Positions 26,201-35,092 of a DNA stretch of 58,235 bases are shown here, piece after piece (the stretch's first letter is position 1; the number at the start of each line of letters is the position of its first letter). The position numbers and the translations under genes were made by a program. Under the pieces are notes generated by a model, which did not search any database, was not told the DNA's origin, and saw nothing but the letters and a program-made list of their open reading frames with translations. The stretch is from Sorangium cellulosum (GTDB taxonomy: Bacteria > Myxococcota_A > Polyangia > Polyangiales > Polyangiaceae), in NCBI RefSeq assembly GCF_001589285.1, contig NZ_JEMA01000591.1, forward strand, positions 1-58,235. Reading direction: 5' to 3'.

Positions 26201-26900
26201 CTCGCGGTTCGTCCAGCAGACGGTCGCCGAGGTGAAGCGGAACCTGGATGTGCTCCGCGATGGCCTGGAGCAGCTCGGGCTGCGCAGCTCGGAGCTGACG
26301 CCCGGCGCGATCGAGACGGTGAATCAGGCCGCGCGCATCCGGGATCACGAGCTGTCGCAGCTCCGCCCGATGGAGGAGCTGTCGGGGATCGAGGACGACG
26401 CCGCGGTCGTGGTGAATCACCTTTCGGCCGAGCTCCCGTGGCGTGAAGCGAGCCAGCTCAAGCCTGCCCTCGACCGCATCCGCGCCCGCTACATCGAGGT
26501 TCGCCGGGGCCTCCTGAACAAGCAGAACGCGCAGGCCGAGGCGGTGAGGGGCCGTGTGAAGACGCGGCCGGGCTTCGCGCAGCTCAACGCCGACCAGGCC
26601 CACCGCGTGCTCCGGCCGGTCGCCGAGGTCCTCGTGGACACGACGCCGGAGGCCATCTCGCCCACGCTCGTCGAGGTGCGGGACCGCTTCGCGAGCCGTA
26701 TCCAGCCCGCCGAGGAGTTGGCGAACGACCGGCTCGACGAGGAGCTGAGCAAGGAGACCGATCGGCAGGTGGTCAAGGTCGAGACCCACCTCCGAGGCCG
26801 CGAGGTGGCCAGCCGCGAGCAGCTGCGCGCGGTCTTCAGCGAGCTGGAAGACCGCATCGGCCCGCTCCTCGACAAGGGCGCTCGCGTACGGATCGTTTGA
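23262..26900 (+). CDS. brxC: BREX large P-loop ATPase BrxC (PglY family)
   Basis: This 1212-residue protein has a Walker A motif GFYGSGKSS at residues 90-98 and a likely Walker B/sensor stretch IVVDEVSQY near residue 285. BrxC/PglY is the largest BREX ATPase; it forms complexes with BrxB and PglZ and is needed for both methylation and defence. The length agrees with the family. The C-terminal half (from about residue 700) is rich in charged helices, with likely coiled coils. The GTG at 23262 overlaps the brxB stop; an in-frame ATG follows at 23274. pglX starts three bases after its stop. Confidence 0.93.
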   Translation: MKTAMKIRDLFVANVTRDIPPVVYFHEQSPAKLQAEVSEYIITGGYRDNDPRARRVKSGIHEQFVHLLRGISHELAKKSGPELPASWISGFYGSGKSSFAKLLGLSLDGVVLPDGTPLGSALLQRDDSPRRDELVEAWHALAKHVKEPMAVVFDIGGVARDGEHVHSAVLRLVQARLGYCSKSNLVADFELRLERDGEWETFVQIAKKTLGKDWKAAKEEEQADDHFSHVLHVMKPDRYPDPTSWIDSRAGARTGAGTSVREVVEAIDAMAHNRAADNTLFIVVDEVSQYVHQDESRMLKLQSFVSELGQRLKGRVWLFATGQQKLEDQAESNNLGKLKDRFPTHLRVHLGTTNIRDVVHKRLLKKKPELEGTLRDLFQKHRGDLKLYGYGCEEITEEDFVEVYPMLPGHIDLLMQVTSNLRTRSTRVQGDDHAIRGLLQLLGELFREQKLADGEVGSLVTLDAIFEVQHSALDADVQTTLARIFNDPQVRDDALAQRVAKAVALLELIQEQTPTMPPLVAACLYGRLGEGNRVQAVTEALEKLRSLSLLAYSEKQGFKIQSSAGQEWQRERDDIGVTQEQISKIAQEALKNLVGSMQERLRWKGRPFPWTLWFSDGRHAHDVKLQDAREDSTVAVDFRFLGKKEERASSVWVPKSDQDQLRNRLVWVVGESGAIEDHARQLARSERMLERNRPRRESLRPEKLRLLAEEEARFDELEARVKAAVAEAFLEGSAYFRGQPLRPRDAGSAFGPALSSMATRLLPDLYPHFSEIAISPTELSQLLEKELTGPSTKFMDGGLGILSLDAGKYVASCAGLFPTRIAQEIAQHGGLSGQTLVATFVSPPYGYAPDLVKACCAGLLRGKKVRIRTEQGTDIKSHQDPGVRDLFKGDRDFRRAEFFPATEGDVTQKDRIAIRKLFEKYLQVDQDPEDEPIADTVFLHFPAYRERLRELERRFDALPGRPTLPQALQKLGRALEDCCRSRFVQQTVAEVKRNLDVLRDGLEQLGLRSSELTPGAIETVNQAARIRDHELSQLRPMEELSGIEDDAAVVVNHLSAELPWREASQLKPALDRIRARYIEVRRGLLNKQNAQAEAVRGRVKTRPGFAQLNADQAHRVLRPVAEVLVDTTPEAISPTLVEVRDRFASRIQPAEELANDRLDEELSKETDRQVVKVETHLRGREVASREQLRAVFSELEDRIGPLLDKGARVRIV

Positions 26901-26903
26901 ACC

Positions 26904-29900
26904 ATGCCGCTCACCCCCGAAGCCAAGAAGCTCCTCGCCGAGACGATCCGAGGGACGGCGCAGGACCCCGAGAAGGGGATTCGCGCGCGGCTCCTCCGCG
27001 CCATCCACGACGAGGCCGACCGGCGCTACCGGCTGTCGGTGCCCACCGGCGACGCCGGCCTCGACGAGGCCCACCGGAGGCGCCGGGAGCGCATCGAGGC
27101 GTGGATCGACGAGCGCGCGCGGGCCACGAAGCCGAAGAACAAGGCCGAGCTGAAGGCGACGAAGGAGCGCCTGCTCGCCCAGGCCGAGAAGGAGGCGGCG
27201 GCGACCGCCGTCAACCGGCTCGTCCTGCTGCGCCATCTGGAGGCCCTCGGGCTCTCCAGGCCCGCCGTCGTCACCGGGGGGTGGAACAGCAAGGGATACC
27301 GCGAGTTCCGCGAGTTCGCGCCCACGCTCTGCACGAACGGGACGACGGACGCGACGGAGGGGTATGGGACGCTGCTGGAGCTCGTGTTCGATGAGCTGGC
27401 GGTCGACCTGCCCGGCGTGTTCGGCGAGGTGGGGTTGACGCGGCTGTTCCCGATCCCGGCGGCGACGCTGCGGGACGTGATCGAGCGGCTCGACGCGCCG
27501 GCGCTCGCCTCGGCGTGGACCGACGATACGACGCTCGGATGGGTCTACCAGTACTGGAACGACCCGGACCGGGAGGCGCTCGACGCGAAGATCAACGGCG
27601 GGGGGAAGATCGAGCCGCACGAGATCGCGTCGAAGACGCAGATGTTCACCGAGCGCTACATGGTCGAGTGGCTGCTGCAGAACAGCCTCGGCCTGACGTG
27701 GCTGGCGATGTGCAAGAAGAGCCGGTGGACGGCGGATGCCGAGCGCGTCCTGCCGGTGCTCGACGCACGCAGGGCCGAGTGGCGGAAGAGGAGAGAGGCC
27801 GGGGAGGTGGCGCTGGATGCGCTGATGCCCATCGAGGGAGAGCTGGAGGAGCACTGGAAATACTATGTGCCGCAGCCGATCCCCGACGATGCGGTCGAGA
27901 AGGCGCCGGAGTCGGTCCGGGCGATCAAGATCCTCGACCCGGCTTGTGGAAGCGGGCACTTCCTCGTGATCGCGTTCGACCTGCTCGCTGCGCTCTACCG
28001 CGAGGAGGCACGGCATCTCGGGACGACGGTGACGGACCGCGAGATCGCGGAGTCGATCGTGGAGAAGAACCTCCATGGGATCGACATCGATCCCCGGGCG
28101 GTCCAGATCGCGGCGGCGGGGCTGTATTTGAAGGCGAGGTCGCTGGCGAAGGCGGCCCGGCCGAAGAGGGTCAACCTTGTCGCCCCGGTCCTTCAACTGG
28201 GAAATCTGCCGGCCGACGATCCCGCGATCGTGGCGCTGCGGAGGGATTTGAAGCGCGACGTGGGGATCCCCGAGGAGCTGACCACAAGGCTTCTCACATC
28301 GCTCGCCGGTGTTGACTACCTCGGATCGCTGCTGAAGGTCGATGCCGCCGTCGAGGAGGCGATCAAGGACGTCGAGCTGGAGTTCGAGCGGAGCCACGGC
28401 CAGGGGGATTTGTTCCGCGGGTTCTCAGCGCAGCAGGTGAAGCTGCCCGTCGGAGCAGCGAAGGCGACGATTCTCGAGAAGCTGGAGCAGTTCCTCGCGA
28501 AGCACTCGAAGTCGGGGGATCTCGGGCTTCGCCTCGACGGAGAGCAACTCGCGGCTGGGGTCCGGTTCGTGAGGATGGCGAAGGAGGATACCTACGACCT
28601 CGTCGTTGGCAATCCGCCGTACCAGGGGCTCTCGAAGACCAACTCATTCGGTTACGTCGCGGCGAAGTACCCGAAGAGCAAGGCGGACCTCTACGCGGCA
28701 TTTCTGGAGCGGGGGTTGGAGTTCACCCGACCCGGGGGGGCGTCGGCGCTCCTCACCATGCGGGGATGGATGTTCCTTGGGCAGTTCGCCGAGCTTCGGA
28801 AGGCGCTCCTGAAGACGAACGATCTTAGGTCGATCGGTGACTTCGATCGAGGTGCTTTCGACGAGGTGCCCAACGAAGTGCTGGCTGTCTGCGTCCCCAT
28901 TTTCCGCCGGGCGCCCCATCCAGGGGTCCAGAGTGTCGCAATCCAGCCGACACCACTCGACGACAAATCTTACGATCGCCAGCGGACGAACCGCAAGCGG
29001 GCGGTTGTTCTGGCCCATGTCGGACGCTATGAGTTCGATCCGCGTGGCTTCGAGGTCATCGAGGGCGAGCCGATCGTCTACTGGTGGAGTAAGGAGCTCC
29101 TTGGTGACTATCAGCGTGTCCCAACGCTTGCTCGCTCCGCAGCGGTTCGACTTGGCGTTCGTACGTCCGACAATGTCAGATTCCTTCGTGTCCCTTGGGA
29201 ATTGGGAAGCCAGGTCTGGCCGCTTATCACTCGAAACGACTACGAGCGACCTCAAGCGAAGTGGGTTCCGTATATCAAGGGAGCGGAGGGGCGCCAGTGG
29301 TTAGAACCGCTGAACTGCGTCGTGCTCTGGCTGGACGAAGCGCTTGAGCTGAAGGTTAAGCTCGATTGGGCCTACGGGATGAGTACTCAAAGTCCCGAGT
29401 TTCATTTTGTGCCGGGTGTCGCATTTTCGATGATCGGTGCGAATTTTCGGGCGCGAGCACATCGCTTTCACAGCGTTATCGGCGATAAGGGGTCGTCGGC
29501 GTTCGCCCACGACGTGGCCCAGGTCGTTGCGGTCATGAATACGACTCGGAGCCGTAGAGTGGTCGAATCGCTGAATCCGAGTGTCAGCTTCCAAGTGGGC
29601 GATGTTGCAAGGATTCCATTTTTGCCAGTGCCCGGAGCTGCCGATATCCTCGGTATACTTAAACGAGAATTTGCCGCCCAGGAAGCGGCCTGCGAGGCGT
29701 CCGTGGAGTTCCGTTGCCCCGGCCCCTCTGCGTGGATTTCCGCCCAAGCCTGGGCCCAGCACGCCGTTGACCGTCCCGATGGCGCTTCGCTGCCGCCCTA
29801 CCAGCCTGTCTACGATCCGCCTGCACCCGAGAGCTTCGTTTCGTTCGCGATTGGCGTCGCCATCGGTCGCTTCGGAGCGAGCGGCGAAGGCATCCTCGAC

Positions 29901-30902
29901 GTAGCCCCCGCAGGCTCGCTCCCGAGCGGGATCCTCTTCGTCTCGTCCGAGCGAGGCGACAGCATCGACCAAGCTCCCTGTGCGCCAATCGTTGCAGCGT
30001 GGAAGGAACACGGCGCTGCTGTTGGCGACGGTGACGACCTCCGGACCTACCTCCGCAAGTCCTTCTTCGGCTACCACCGTAAGCTCTACGAGAACCGCCC
30101 GATCTACTTCCCACTGTCCTCGGCGAAGAAGAGCTTCGTCGCCTTCATCTCGATCCACCGCTGGGCCGACGACACGCTCAACGTCCTTCTCGCCGATCAC
30201 CTCGTGCCAACGAAGCGCCGCCTCGAAGGCGAGCTCGACGATCTCCGCACCGCGCGTGCCTCCGGCAACAACAAGGGCAAGGCCGAGCGCCGCTTCACCG
30301 AGGTGCAAAAGCTCCTCGAGGAGCTGAACGACTTCATCGTGAAGGTCACGGAGATCGCTGAGAAAGGCCCGCCGCCCCCGGACGACAAGACGCCCAGGCG
30401 CGAGGTTGACGCCCGCTACGTCATGGAGCTCGACGACGGCGTGATGGTGAACAGCGCCGCCCTCTGGCCGCTCCTGGAGCCGCAGTGGAAGGATCCGAAG
30501 AAGTGGTGGAAGGAGCTGGCGACCGCCCAGGGGAAGAAGGACTACGACTGGTCCCACCTCGCGGCCCGCTACTTCTCGGCGCGCGTGCGCAAGAAGTGCC
30601 ACGACGACCCCTCCCTCGCCGTCGCCCACAAATGCTTCTGGGAGCTGCACCCCGCGAAGGCCTACGCCTGGGAGCTCCGCCTCCAGGACGAGATCCGGCC
30701 CGATTTCACCATCGACGAGCCCGCCTCCAACGCCGCGCGCGCCAAGTTCCTCGCCGAGCACGATCGCGAGGCGCGCGAGATCCTGGCCAAGGAGCAGAAG
30801 CGCCGCGACAGGAAGACCGCGGCCGCCTCCGCAGACGACGACAGCGGCGCCGGTCCGCTGTTCGAGCAGGACGAGAACGCCCCGGAGGAGCCCGATGACT
30901 GA
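26904..30902 (+). CDS. pglX: BREX adenine-specific DNA methyltransferase PglX
   Basis: The protein has 1332 residues. SAM-binding motif I, LDPACGSGHFL, lies at about 343-353 and catalytic motif IV, NPPY, at about 569-572, giving a gamma-type N6-adenine methyltransferase. PglX methylates one strand of a non-palindromic site to mark self DNA and is also required for phage exclusion. The C-terminal half holds the target-recognition region, then a helical part and an Asp/Glu-rich tail. From about 28.6 to 29.75 kb the DNA is visibly poorer in G and C and its codons more relaxed, as if the specificity region had been exchanged. It overlaps pglZ by eight bases. Confidence 0.95.
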   Translation: MPLTPEAKKLLAETIRGTAQDPEKGIRARLLRAIHDEADRRYRLSVPTGDAGLDEAHRRRRERIEAWIDERARATKPKNKAELKATKERLLAQAEKEAAATAVNRLVLLRHLEALGLSRPAVVTGGWNSKGYREFREFAPTLCTNGTTDATEGYGTLLELVFDELAVDLPGVFGEVGLTRLFPIPAATLRDVIERLDAPALASAWTDDTTLGWVYQYWNDPDREALDAKINGGGKIEPHEIASKTQMFTERYMVEWLLQNSLGLTWLAMCKKSRWTADAERVLPVLDARRAEWRKRREAGEVALDALMPIEGELEEHWKYYVPQPIPDDAVEKAPESVRAIKILDPACGSGHFLVIAFDLLAALYREEARHLGTTVTDREIAESIVEKNLHGIDIDPRAVQIAAAGLYLKARSLAKAARPKRVNLVAPVLQLGNLPADDPAIVALRRDLKRDVGIPEELTTRLLTSLAGVDYLGSLLKVDAAVEEAIKDVELEFERSHGQGDLFRGFSAQQVKLPVGAAKATILEKLEQFLAKHSKSGDLGLRLDGEQLAAGVRFVRMAKEDTYDLVVGNPPYQGLSKTNSFGYVAAKYPKSKADLYAAFLERGLEFTRPGGASALLTMRGWMFLGQFAELRKALLKTNDLRSIGDFDRGAFDEVPNEVLAVCVPIFRRAPHPGVQSVAIQPTPLDDKSYDRQRTNRKRAVVLAHVGRYEFDPRGFEVIEGEPIVYWWSKELLGDYQRVPTLARSAAVRLGVRTSDNVRFLRVPWELGSQVWPLITRNDYERPQAKWVPYIKGAEGRQWLEPLNCVVLWLDEALELKVKLDWAYGMSTQSPEFHFVPGVAFSMIGANFRARAHRFHSVIGDKGSSAFAHDVAQVVAVMNTTRSRRVVESLNPSVSFQVGDVARIPFLPVPGAADILGILKREFAAQEAACEASVEFRCPGPSAWISAQAWAQHAVDRPDGASLPPYQPVYDPPAPESFVSFAIGVAIGRFGASGEGILDVAPAGSLPSGILFVSSERGDSIDQAPCAPIVAAWKEHGAAVGDGDDLRTYLRKSFFGYHRKLYENRPIYFPLSSAKKSFVAFISIHRWADDTLNVLLADHLVPTKRRLEGELDDLRTARASGNNKGKAERRFTEVQKLLEELNDFIVKVTEIAEKGPPPPDDKTPRREVDARYVMELDDGVMVNSAALWPLLEPQWKDPKKWWKELATAQGKKDYDWSHLAARYFSARVRKKCHDDPSLAVAHKCFWELHPAKAYAWELRLQDEIRPDFTIDEPASNAARAKFLAEHDREAREILAKEQKRRDRKTAAASADDDSGAGPLFEQDENAPEEPDD

Positions 30903-33765
30903 GCCACGCGACCCCTCCACGACCGGGCGGGGCCCGGTGTCCGCCGCCATCGAGCAAGAGGTCCTCGGCGAGCTCCGCCGCCAGGGCATCGTCGTGTGGC
31001 TCGACAAGGACGCCCACTACACGTGCCTCGTGGACGACCTCGCGGCGAGGCAAGCCAGGGGCGAGTTCCCGTTCCCCGTTGTCGGCTTCCGCGGCAGCTT
31101 CCTCGACCTGCTCTTCCACCTGGAGCACTTCGGGAGCGGGCTCGACAAGCAGCCGCTCCTCATCCACATGCCGGGCTTCAACGAGGACACGATCCGCAAG
31201 ACGCCCGTCCTCGAGCTGTACGAGCCGGGCGTCCGGTTCCGGAAGGCGCTCGACACCTTGATCCGCGAGGCCGCCGCCGCGCGCCTCGCCCCCGCCGAGA
31301 TCGAGAAGCTCCTCGCGAAGCAGCCCACGCTCGAGGAGGCCGACGCCTGGCTCACCTCGGCCGTCTCGCAGCGCACCTTCGGTCTGGCCGCCGCCCTCGA
31401 CGAGTTCGGCCCCCGGATGCTCGCCGAAGCCCTCGCGCAGCCCGGCGCGCTCGCGCCCCGCGTGTCGGGCCCCGAGGAGATGGCGACCCTCCGGAGCTAC
31501 ATCCACAAGCTCACCGGAATGGACAACGCCTGGGAGGCCTTCTACGCGGGCGAGCGAGAGGCCAGGGAGCTCGACCGGCTGCTCCACCAGCTCGTCGGCT
31601 GGGTGCTCGCTGTCGAGTACGTCAACGACCTCCGGCGCCCCGCCCACGACGAGCACCTGCGACGCCTCCGGAGCCTGTCGGCCCCGCTCGTGAAGGCGTG
31701 CGGCGACCTCGCGGCGCAGCTCCGCAAGGACAGCGCGGAGGCCTACGCCCGGATGGCCGATGAGGTCGAAGGCTTCCTCGCCGACGAGCTCGCGGCGATG
31801 ACCCCGGACGACCTCGGGCAGATCGACACGTTCCAGGAGGAGGAGAACCGCGTCCTCACGGGCGCGGTCGACGCGCTCCGCGCCGGCGCGTGGTCGAAGG
31901 CGAAGGCCTGGTGCGAGGTGCGCCAGGGGGAGCGGTCGTTCTGGGTCCAGCGCGACCAGCTCCGGCGGTGGGCGTGGAGCCTCGTGGCCGAGGCCGCCGA
32001 GTTCGGGGAGACGCTCGCGCGCCACCCGAGGCCGTTCGAGGGCGCCCGGAGCCTCGATGAGGCCGTCGAGCGGTACGCCGCGTCCGCCTTCGAGGTCGAC
32101 CGAGCCCACCGGCGGTTCGAGCAGCGTCGGCTCGCCCTGCTGGACTCGCGCCTGCCGCACTACGGCGCCCTCCGCGAGGTGGCCACCGAGCTACGGCGAG
32201 CCCACCGCGCCTGGGCCGACCAGCTCGCGAAGGACTTCGCCGCCCTCTGCAAGGAGCACGGCTTCCTGCCGTCCGCCGACCTGCGGCAGCGGAGCCTCTT
32301 CGAGCAGGTCGTCCACCCGCTGACGCTCGCGAGCGAGAAGGTCGCGGTCTTCGTCATCGACGCCTTCCGCTACGAGATGGCGACCGAGCTCGTCGAGGAG
32401 CTGAAGGGCGCCGGCACCGTCGTGGACCTGAAACCCCGGCTCGCCGAGCTGCCGACGATCACCGCCGTGGGGATGAACGTCCTCGCGCCGGTGGCCCAGG
32501 GAGACCGGCTCACCGTCGCCGGCAGCTTCCAGGGCTTCAAGACGGGCGAGTTCACGGTGCGCAATCCGGAGGACCGCGCCCGCGCGATGGGGATGCGCAG
32601 CGCGGGGAAGCCCGCCCTCCGCCTGACGCTCGCCAAGGTCTGCGAGGACAGCACGGCGGCCCTCACGAAGAGCGTGAAGGCGCACCAGCTCATCGTTGTC
32701 CACTCCCAGGAGATCGACGACGCAGGCGAAGCGAACGTCGGACTCCCCACGTTCGAGTCGACGCTCCGGCAGATCAAGGCCGCCTGGCACCATCTTCAGC
32801 TCGCCGGCGTGAAGAGCTGCGTCTTCACGGCGGACCACGGCTTCCTCCTCCAGGACGAGACGACCGAGGTCCGACCGTTCGGCAAGAAGAGCGATCCGCA
32901 GCGGAGGCACGTGCTCGACGAGCACCCCCGCGCCGAGGCCGGCATGGTCAACGTGTCCGTCTCGTCGCTCGGGTACGAGGGGCTCTCGGGCTACCTGCTC
33001 TTCCGGGACGACACGGCCGTCTTCGCGACGGGCAACGCCGGCGCCTCGTTCGTCCACGGGGGGAACAGCCCGCAGGAGCGGGTGATCCCGGTGCTCACGG
33101 TGACGAGGAAGCGCGCCGAGCAGGCCGGCTACGCGGAGTACGCCGTGGAGGTCGAGCCCCAGGACGACGTGGTGGGGCTCCACCGGCTGCGCCTGCGGAT
33201 CGGCTTCGCCCGGCAGACGACGACGAGCCTCGGGTTCGCCGCGGCGCGGGCTGTCGATCTGGCGCTCCGGGTCCCCGACCGCCCTCCGATCCGCGTGATC
33301 ATCAAGGACGTGGCAGGGCCGTCGTCGCTCAGGCCCGGGCGCTTGCAGGTGACCGTCGGCGAGGCCTGGACGGAGGTGTTCTTCGGCCTCGAAGGGCCCG
33401 CCGACGAGCGCGTCCGCGTCGAGGTGTACCACCCGGACAGCACCGAGAAGGTCCACGGCGCGACCCCTGACCGGTGGTACTCGGTGAGCGGCACCTCCCG
33501 CGGGACGACGCCGCCCTCGGCGCCGCCGCCCGCGCCGGAGGGGTGGGCCAGCACGATCGCCGACGAAGGCATCCGCAAGGTGTTCCTGCACATCGAGAAG
33601 CACGGCGTGGTAACGGAGCCGGAGGTGACGAACCTCCTCGGATCGGCCCGCGCCTTCCGGAGGTTCTCGCTGGAGTTCGACGACTACCTGCCCAGGCTCC
33701 CGTTCAAGGTGCGGATCGAGCCCGGGGAGGGCGGCAAGCGCTACGTGCGCGAGGGTGACCGATGA
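30895..33765 (+). CDS. pglZ: BREX protein PglZ (alkaline-phosphatase-superfamily domain)
   Basis: The protein has 956 residues. The PglZ core is visible as VFVIDAFRYEMAT (Asp489 in the metal site, Arg492) and VFTADHGFLL (Asp647, His648), as in alkaline-phosphatase-fold enzymes. Residues 1-470 are mostly helical, and the last 250 hold beta-rich and wing-like segments. PglZ is found in every BREX type; in studied homologues it binds metal and DNA and is needed for defence. The start lies inside the end of pglX and its stop overlaps the brxD start (ATGA). Confidence 0.93.
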   Translation: MTEPRDPSTTGRGPVSAAIEQEVLGELRRQGIVVWLDKDAHYTCLVDDLAARQARGEFPFPVVGFRGSFLDLLFHLEHFGSGLDKQPLLIHMPGFNEDTIRKTPVLELYEPGVRFRKALDTLIREAAAARLAPAEIEKLLAKQPTLEEADAWLTSAVSQRTFGLAAALDEFGPRMLAEALAQPGALAPRVSGPEEMATLRSYIHKLTGMDNAWEAFYAGEREARELDRLLHQLVGWVLAVEYVNDLRRPAHDEHLRRLRSLSAPLVKACGDLAAQLRKDSAEAYARMADEVEGFLADELAAMTPDDLGQIDTFQEEENRVLTGAVDALRAGAWSKAKAWCEVRQGERSFWVQRDQLRRWAWSLVAEAAEFGETLARHPRPFEGARSLDEAVERYAASAFEVDRAHRRFEQRRLALLDSRLPHYGALREVATELRRAHRAWADQLAKDFAALCKEHGFLPSADLRQRSLFEQVVHPLTLASEKVAVFVIDAFRYEMATELVEELKGAGTVVDLKPRLAELPTITAVGMNVLAPVAQGDRLTVAGSFQGFKTGEFTVRNPEDRARAMGMRSAGKPALRLTLAKVCEDSTAALTKSVKAHQLIVVHSQEIDDAGEANVGLPTFESTLRQIKAAWHHLQLAGVKSCVFTADHGFLLQDETTEVRPFGKKSDPQRRHVLDEHPRAEAGMVNVSVSSLGYEGLSGYLLFRDDTAVFATGNAGASFVHGGNSPQERVIPVLTVTRKRAEQAGYAEYAVEVEPQDDVVGLHRLRLRIGFARQTTTSLGFAAARAVDLALRVPDRPPIRVIIKDVAGPSSLRPGRLQVTVGEAWTEVFFGLEGPADERVRVEVYHPDSTEKVHGATPDRWYSVSGTSRGTTPPSAPPPAPEGWASTIADEGIRKVFLHIEKHGVVTEPEVTNLLGSARAFRRFSLEFDDYLPRLPFKVRIEPGEGGKRYVREGDR

Positions 33766-35072
33766 CGAGCCAACGAGACCGCGAGCACATCTTCGAGCGC
33801 CTCCGCTCCGGCGTCGTCCCGGAGCGCGGCCTGGAGGCGTTCGCCGTCGGCATCGAGAAGCAGCGGGCGGAGATCGGCCGGCTGCTCGATCTGGCCAAGT
33901 CGGGCGAGGGCGTCTTCAAGTTCCTCCGCGGCGGCTACGGCTGCGGCAAGACCTTCATGGCCCGGCTCGCGTTGCTCGACGCGCAGGCGAGGAACTTCGC
34001 CACGAGCTTCGTCGTCGTCTCGGATAACGACCTGCACTTTCACAAGTTCGACGACGTGTACCGGAAGGTCGTCCAGGAGCTCGGGACCAGCTCGTGCCCG
34101 CGGGGCGCGCTGGGCGACATCATCGACCGATGGATCGCCAAGGTGGAGAGCGCGCTCATCGGCGGGGGGGCCGACGAGCGCGCGTTCGATTTCGATCAGA
34201 AGGTCCAGCGGCGGATCGAGGAGGAGATCACGTCGATGACCGGCGGCAAGGCGCCCGAGGATCTCGGGCGCGTGCTGCGCGAGGTCTTCAAGCTGAAGCA
34301 GGTGGGCAAGGTGCGCGAGGCGGGGGCGCTCCTGTCGTGGCTCTCTGGCAGCGAGAACGTCAGCGCGTCCGAGAAGAAGGCGGCCGGCATCAAGGGCGAC
34401 ATCGCGAGCAAGGACGCGATGGCGTACCTCCAGGGCGTCCTGGAGATCGTCAAGGCCGCCGGCTACAACGGCCTGGTCATCGTCATCGACGAGGCGGAGA
34501 CGATCCTGCGGATGCGCCAGGACGTGCGCGGCAAGTCGCTGAACGGCGTCCGGCAGATCATCGACGCGGCCGACCGCTACAAGGGCCTGCTCTGGATCTT
34601 CACGGGCACGCCCGAGTTCTTCGACGCGCGCCGGGGCGTCGCGGGGCTGCAACCGCTCCACGACCGCATCCAGTTCCTGAACGAGGGCGGGCTCGTCACG
34701 ATGCGGCAGCCGCAGCTGGAGCTGAAGCCCTTCGACAAGGGCCGCCTGAAGGACGTCGGCCTCCGGCTCCAGCAACTCTACACGATGAGCGACCCGAACA
34801 TCGTCGCTCAGAAGGTGACGCCGGAGCGGATCGAGTCGCTCGTCGGCGAGGTGAGCCGGGGCTTCGGCGGAGACGTGGGCGTCGTTCCGCGTCAGTTCCT
34901 CCGCCGGCTCGTGAACCTCTTCGACACCGTGGCGGAGAACCCCGACGCATCGCTCCCCGAGCCGCAGCCCACCGTCGAGGAGCAGCGCGCGTCGGAGGGA
35001 AAGAGACCTTACGAATACCAGCCGGAGCCCGACGACGAGAAGGGCTATCCGGTGGCGTCGGTGGAGTTCTGA
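33762..35072 (+). CDS. brxD: BREX ATP-binding protein BrxD
   Basis: This 436-residue P-loop ATPase has Walker A GGYGCGKT at residues 57-64 and Walker B LVIVIDEAETIL at about 238-249; an RRLVNLF segment lies near the C-terminus. BrxD is specific to BREX types 2 and 6 and occurs with the helicase BrxHI, which is the pairing seen here. The ATG overlaps the pglZ stop. A 20-base gap with a GA-rich ribosome-binding site separates it from the AIPR gene. Confidence 0.9.
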   Translation: MTSQRDREHIFERLRSGVVPERGLEAFAVGIEKQRAEIGRLLDLAKSGEGVFKFLRGGYGCGKTFMARLALLDAQARNFATSFVVVSDNDLHFHKFDDVYRKVVQELGTSSCPRGALGDIIDRWIAKVESALIGGGADERAFDFDQKVQRRIEEEITSMTGGKAPEDLGRVLREVFKLKQVGKVREAGALLSWLSGSENVSASEKKAAGIKGDIASKDAMAYLQGVLEIVKAAGYNGLVIVIDEAETILRMRQDVRGKSLNGVRQIIDAADRYKGLLWIFTGTPEFFDARRGVAGLQPLHDRIQFLNEGGLVTMRQPQLELKPFDKGRLKDVGLRLQQLYTMSDPNIVAQKVTPERIESLVGEVSRGFGGDVGVVPRQFLRRLVNLFDTVAENPDASLPEPQPTVEEQRASEGKRPYEYQPEPDDEKGYPVASVEF

Positions 35073-35092
35073 GCTGAGGGGGACAGCGCACG

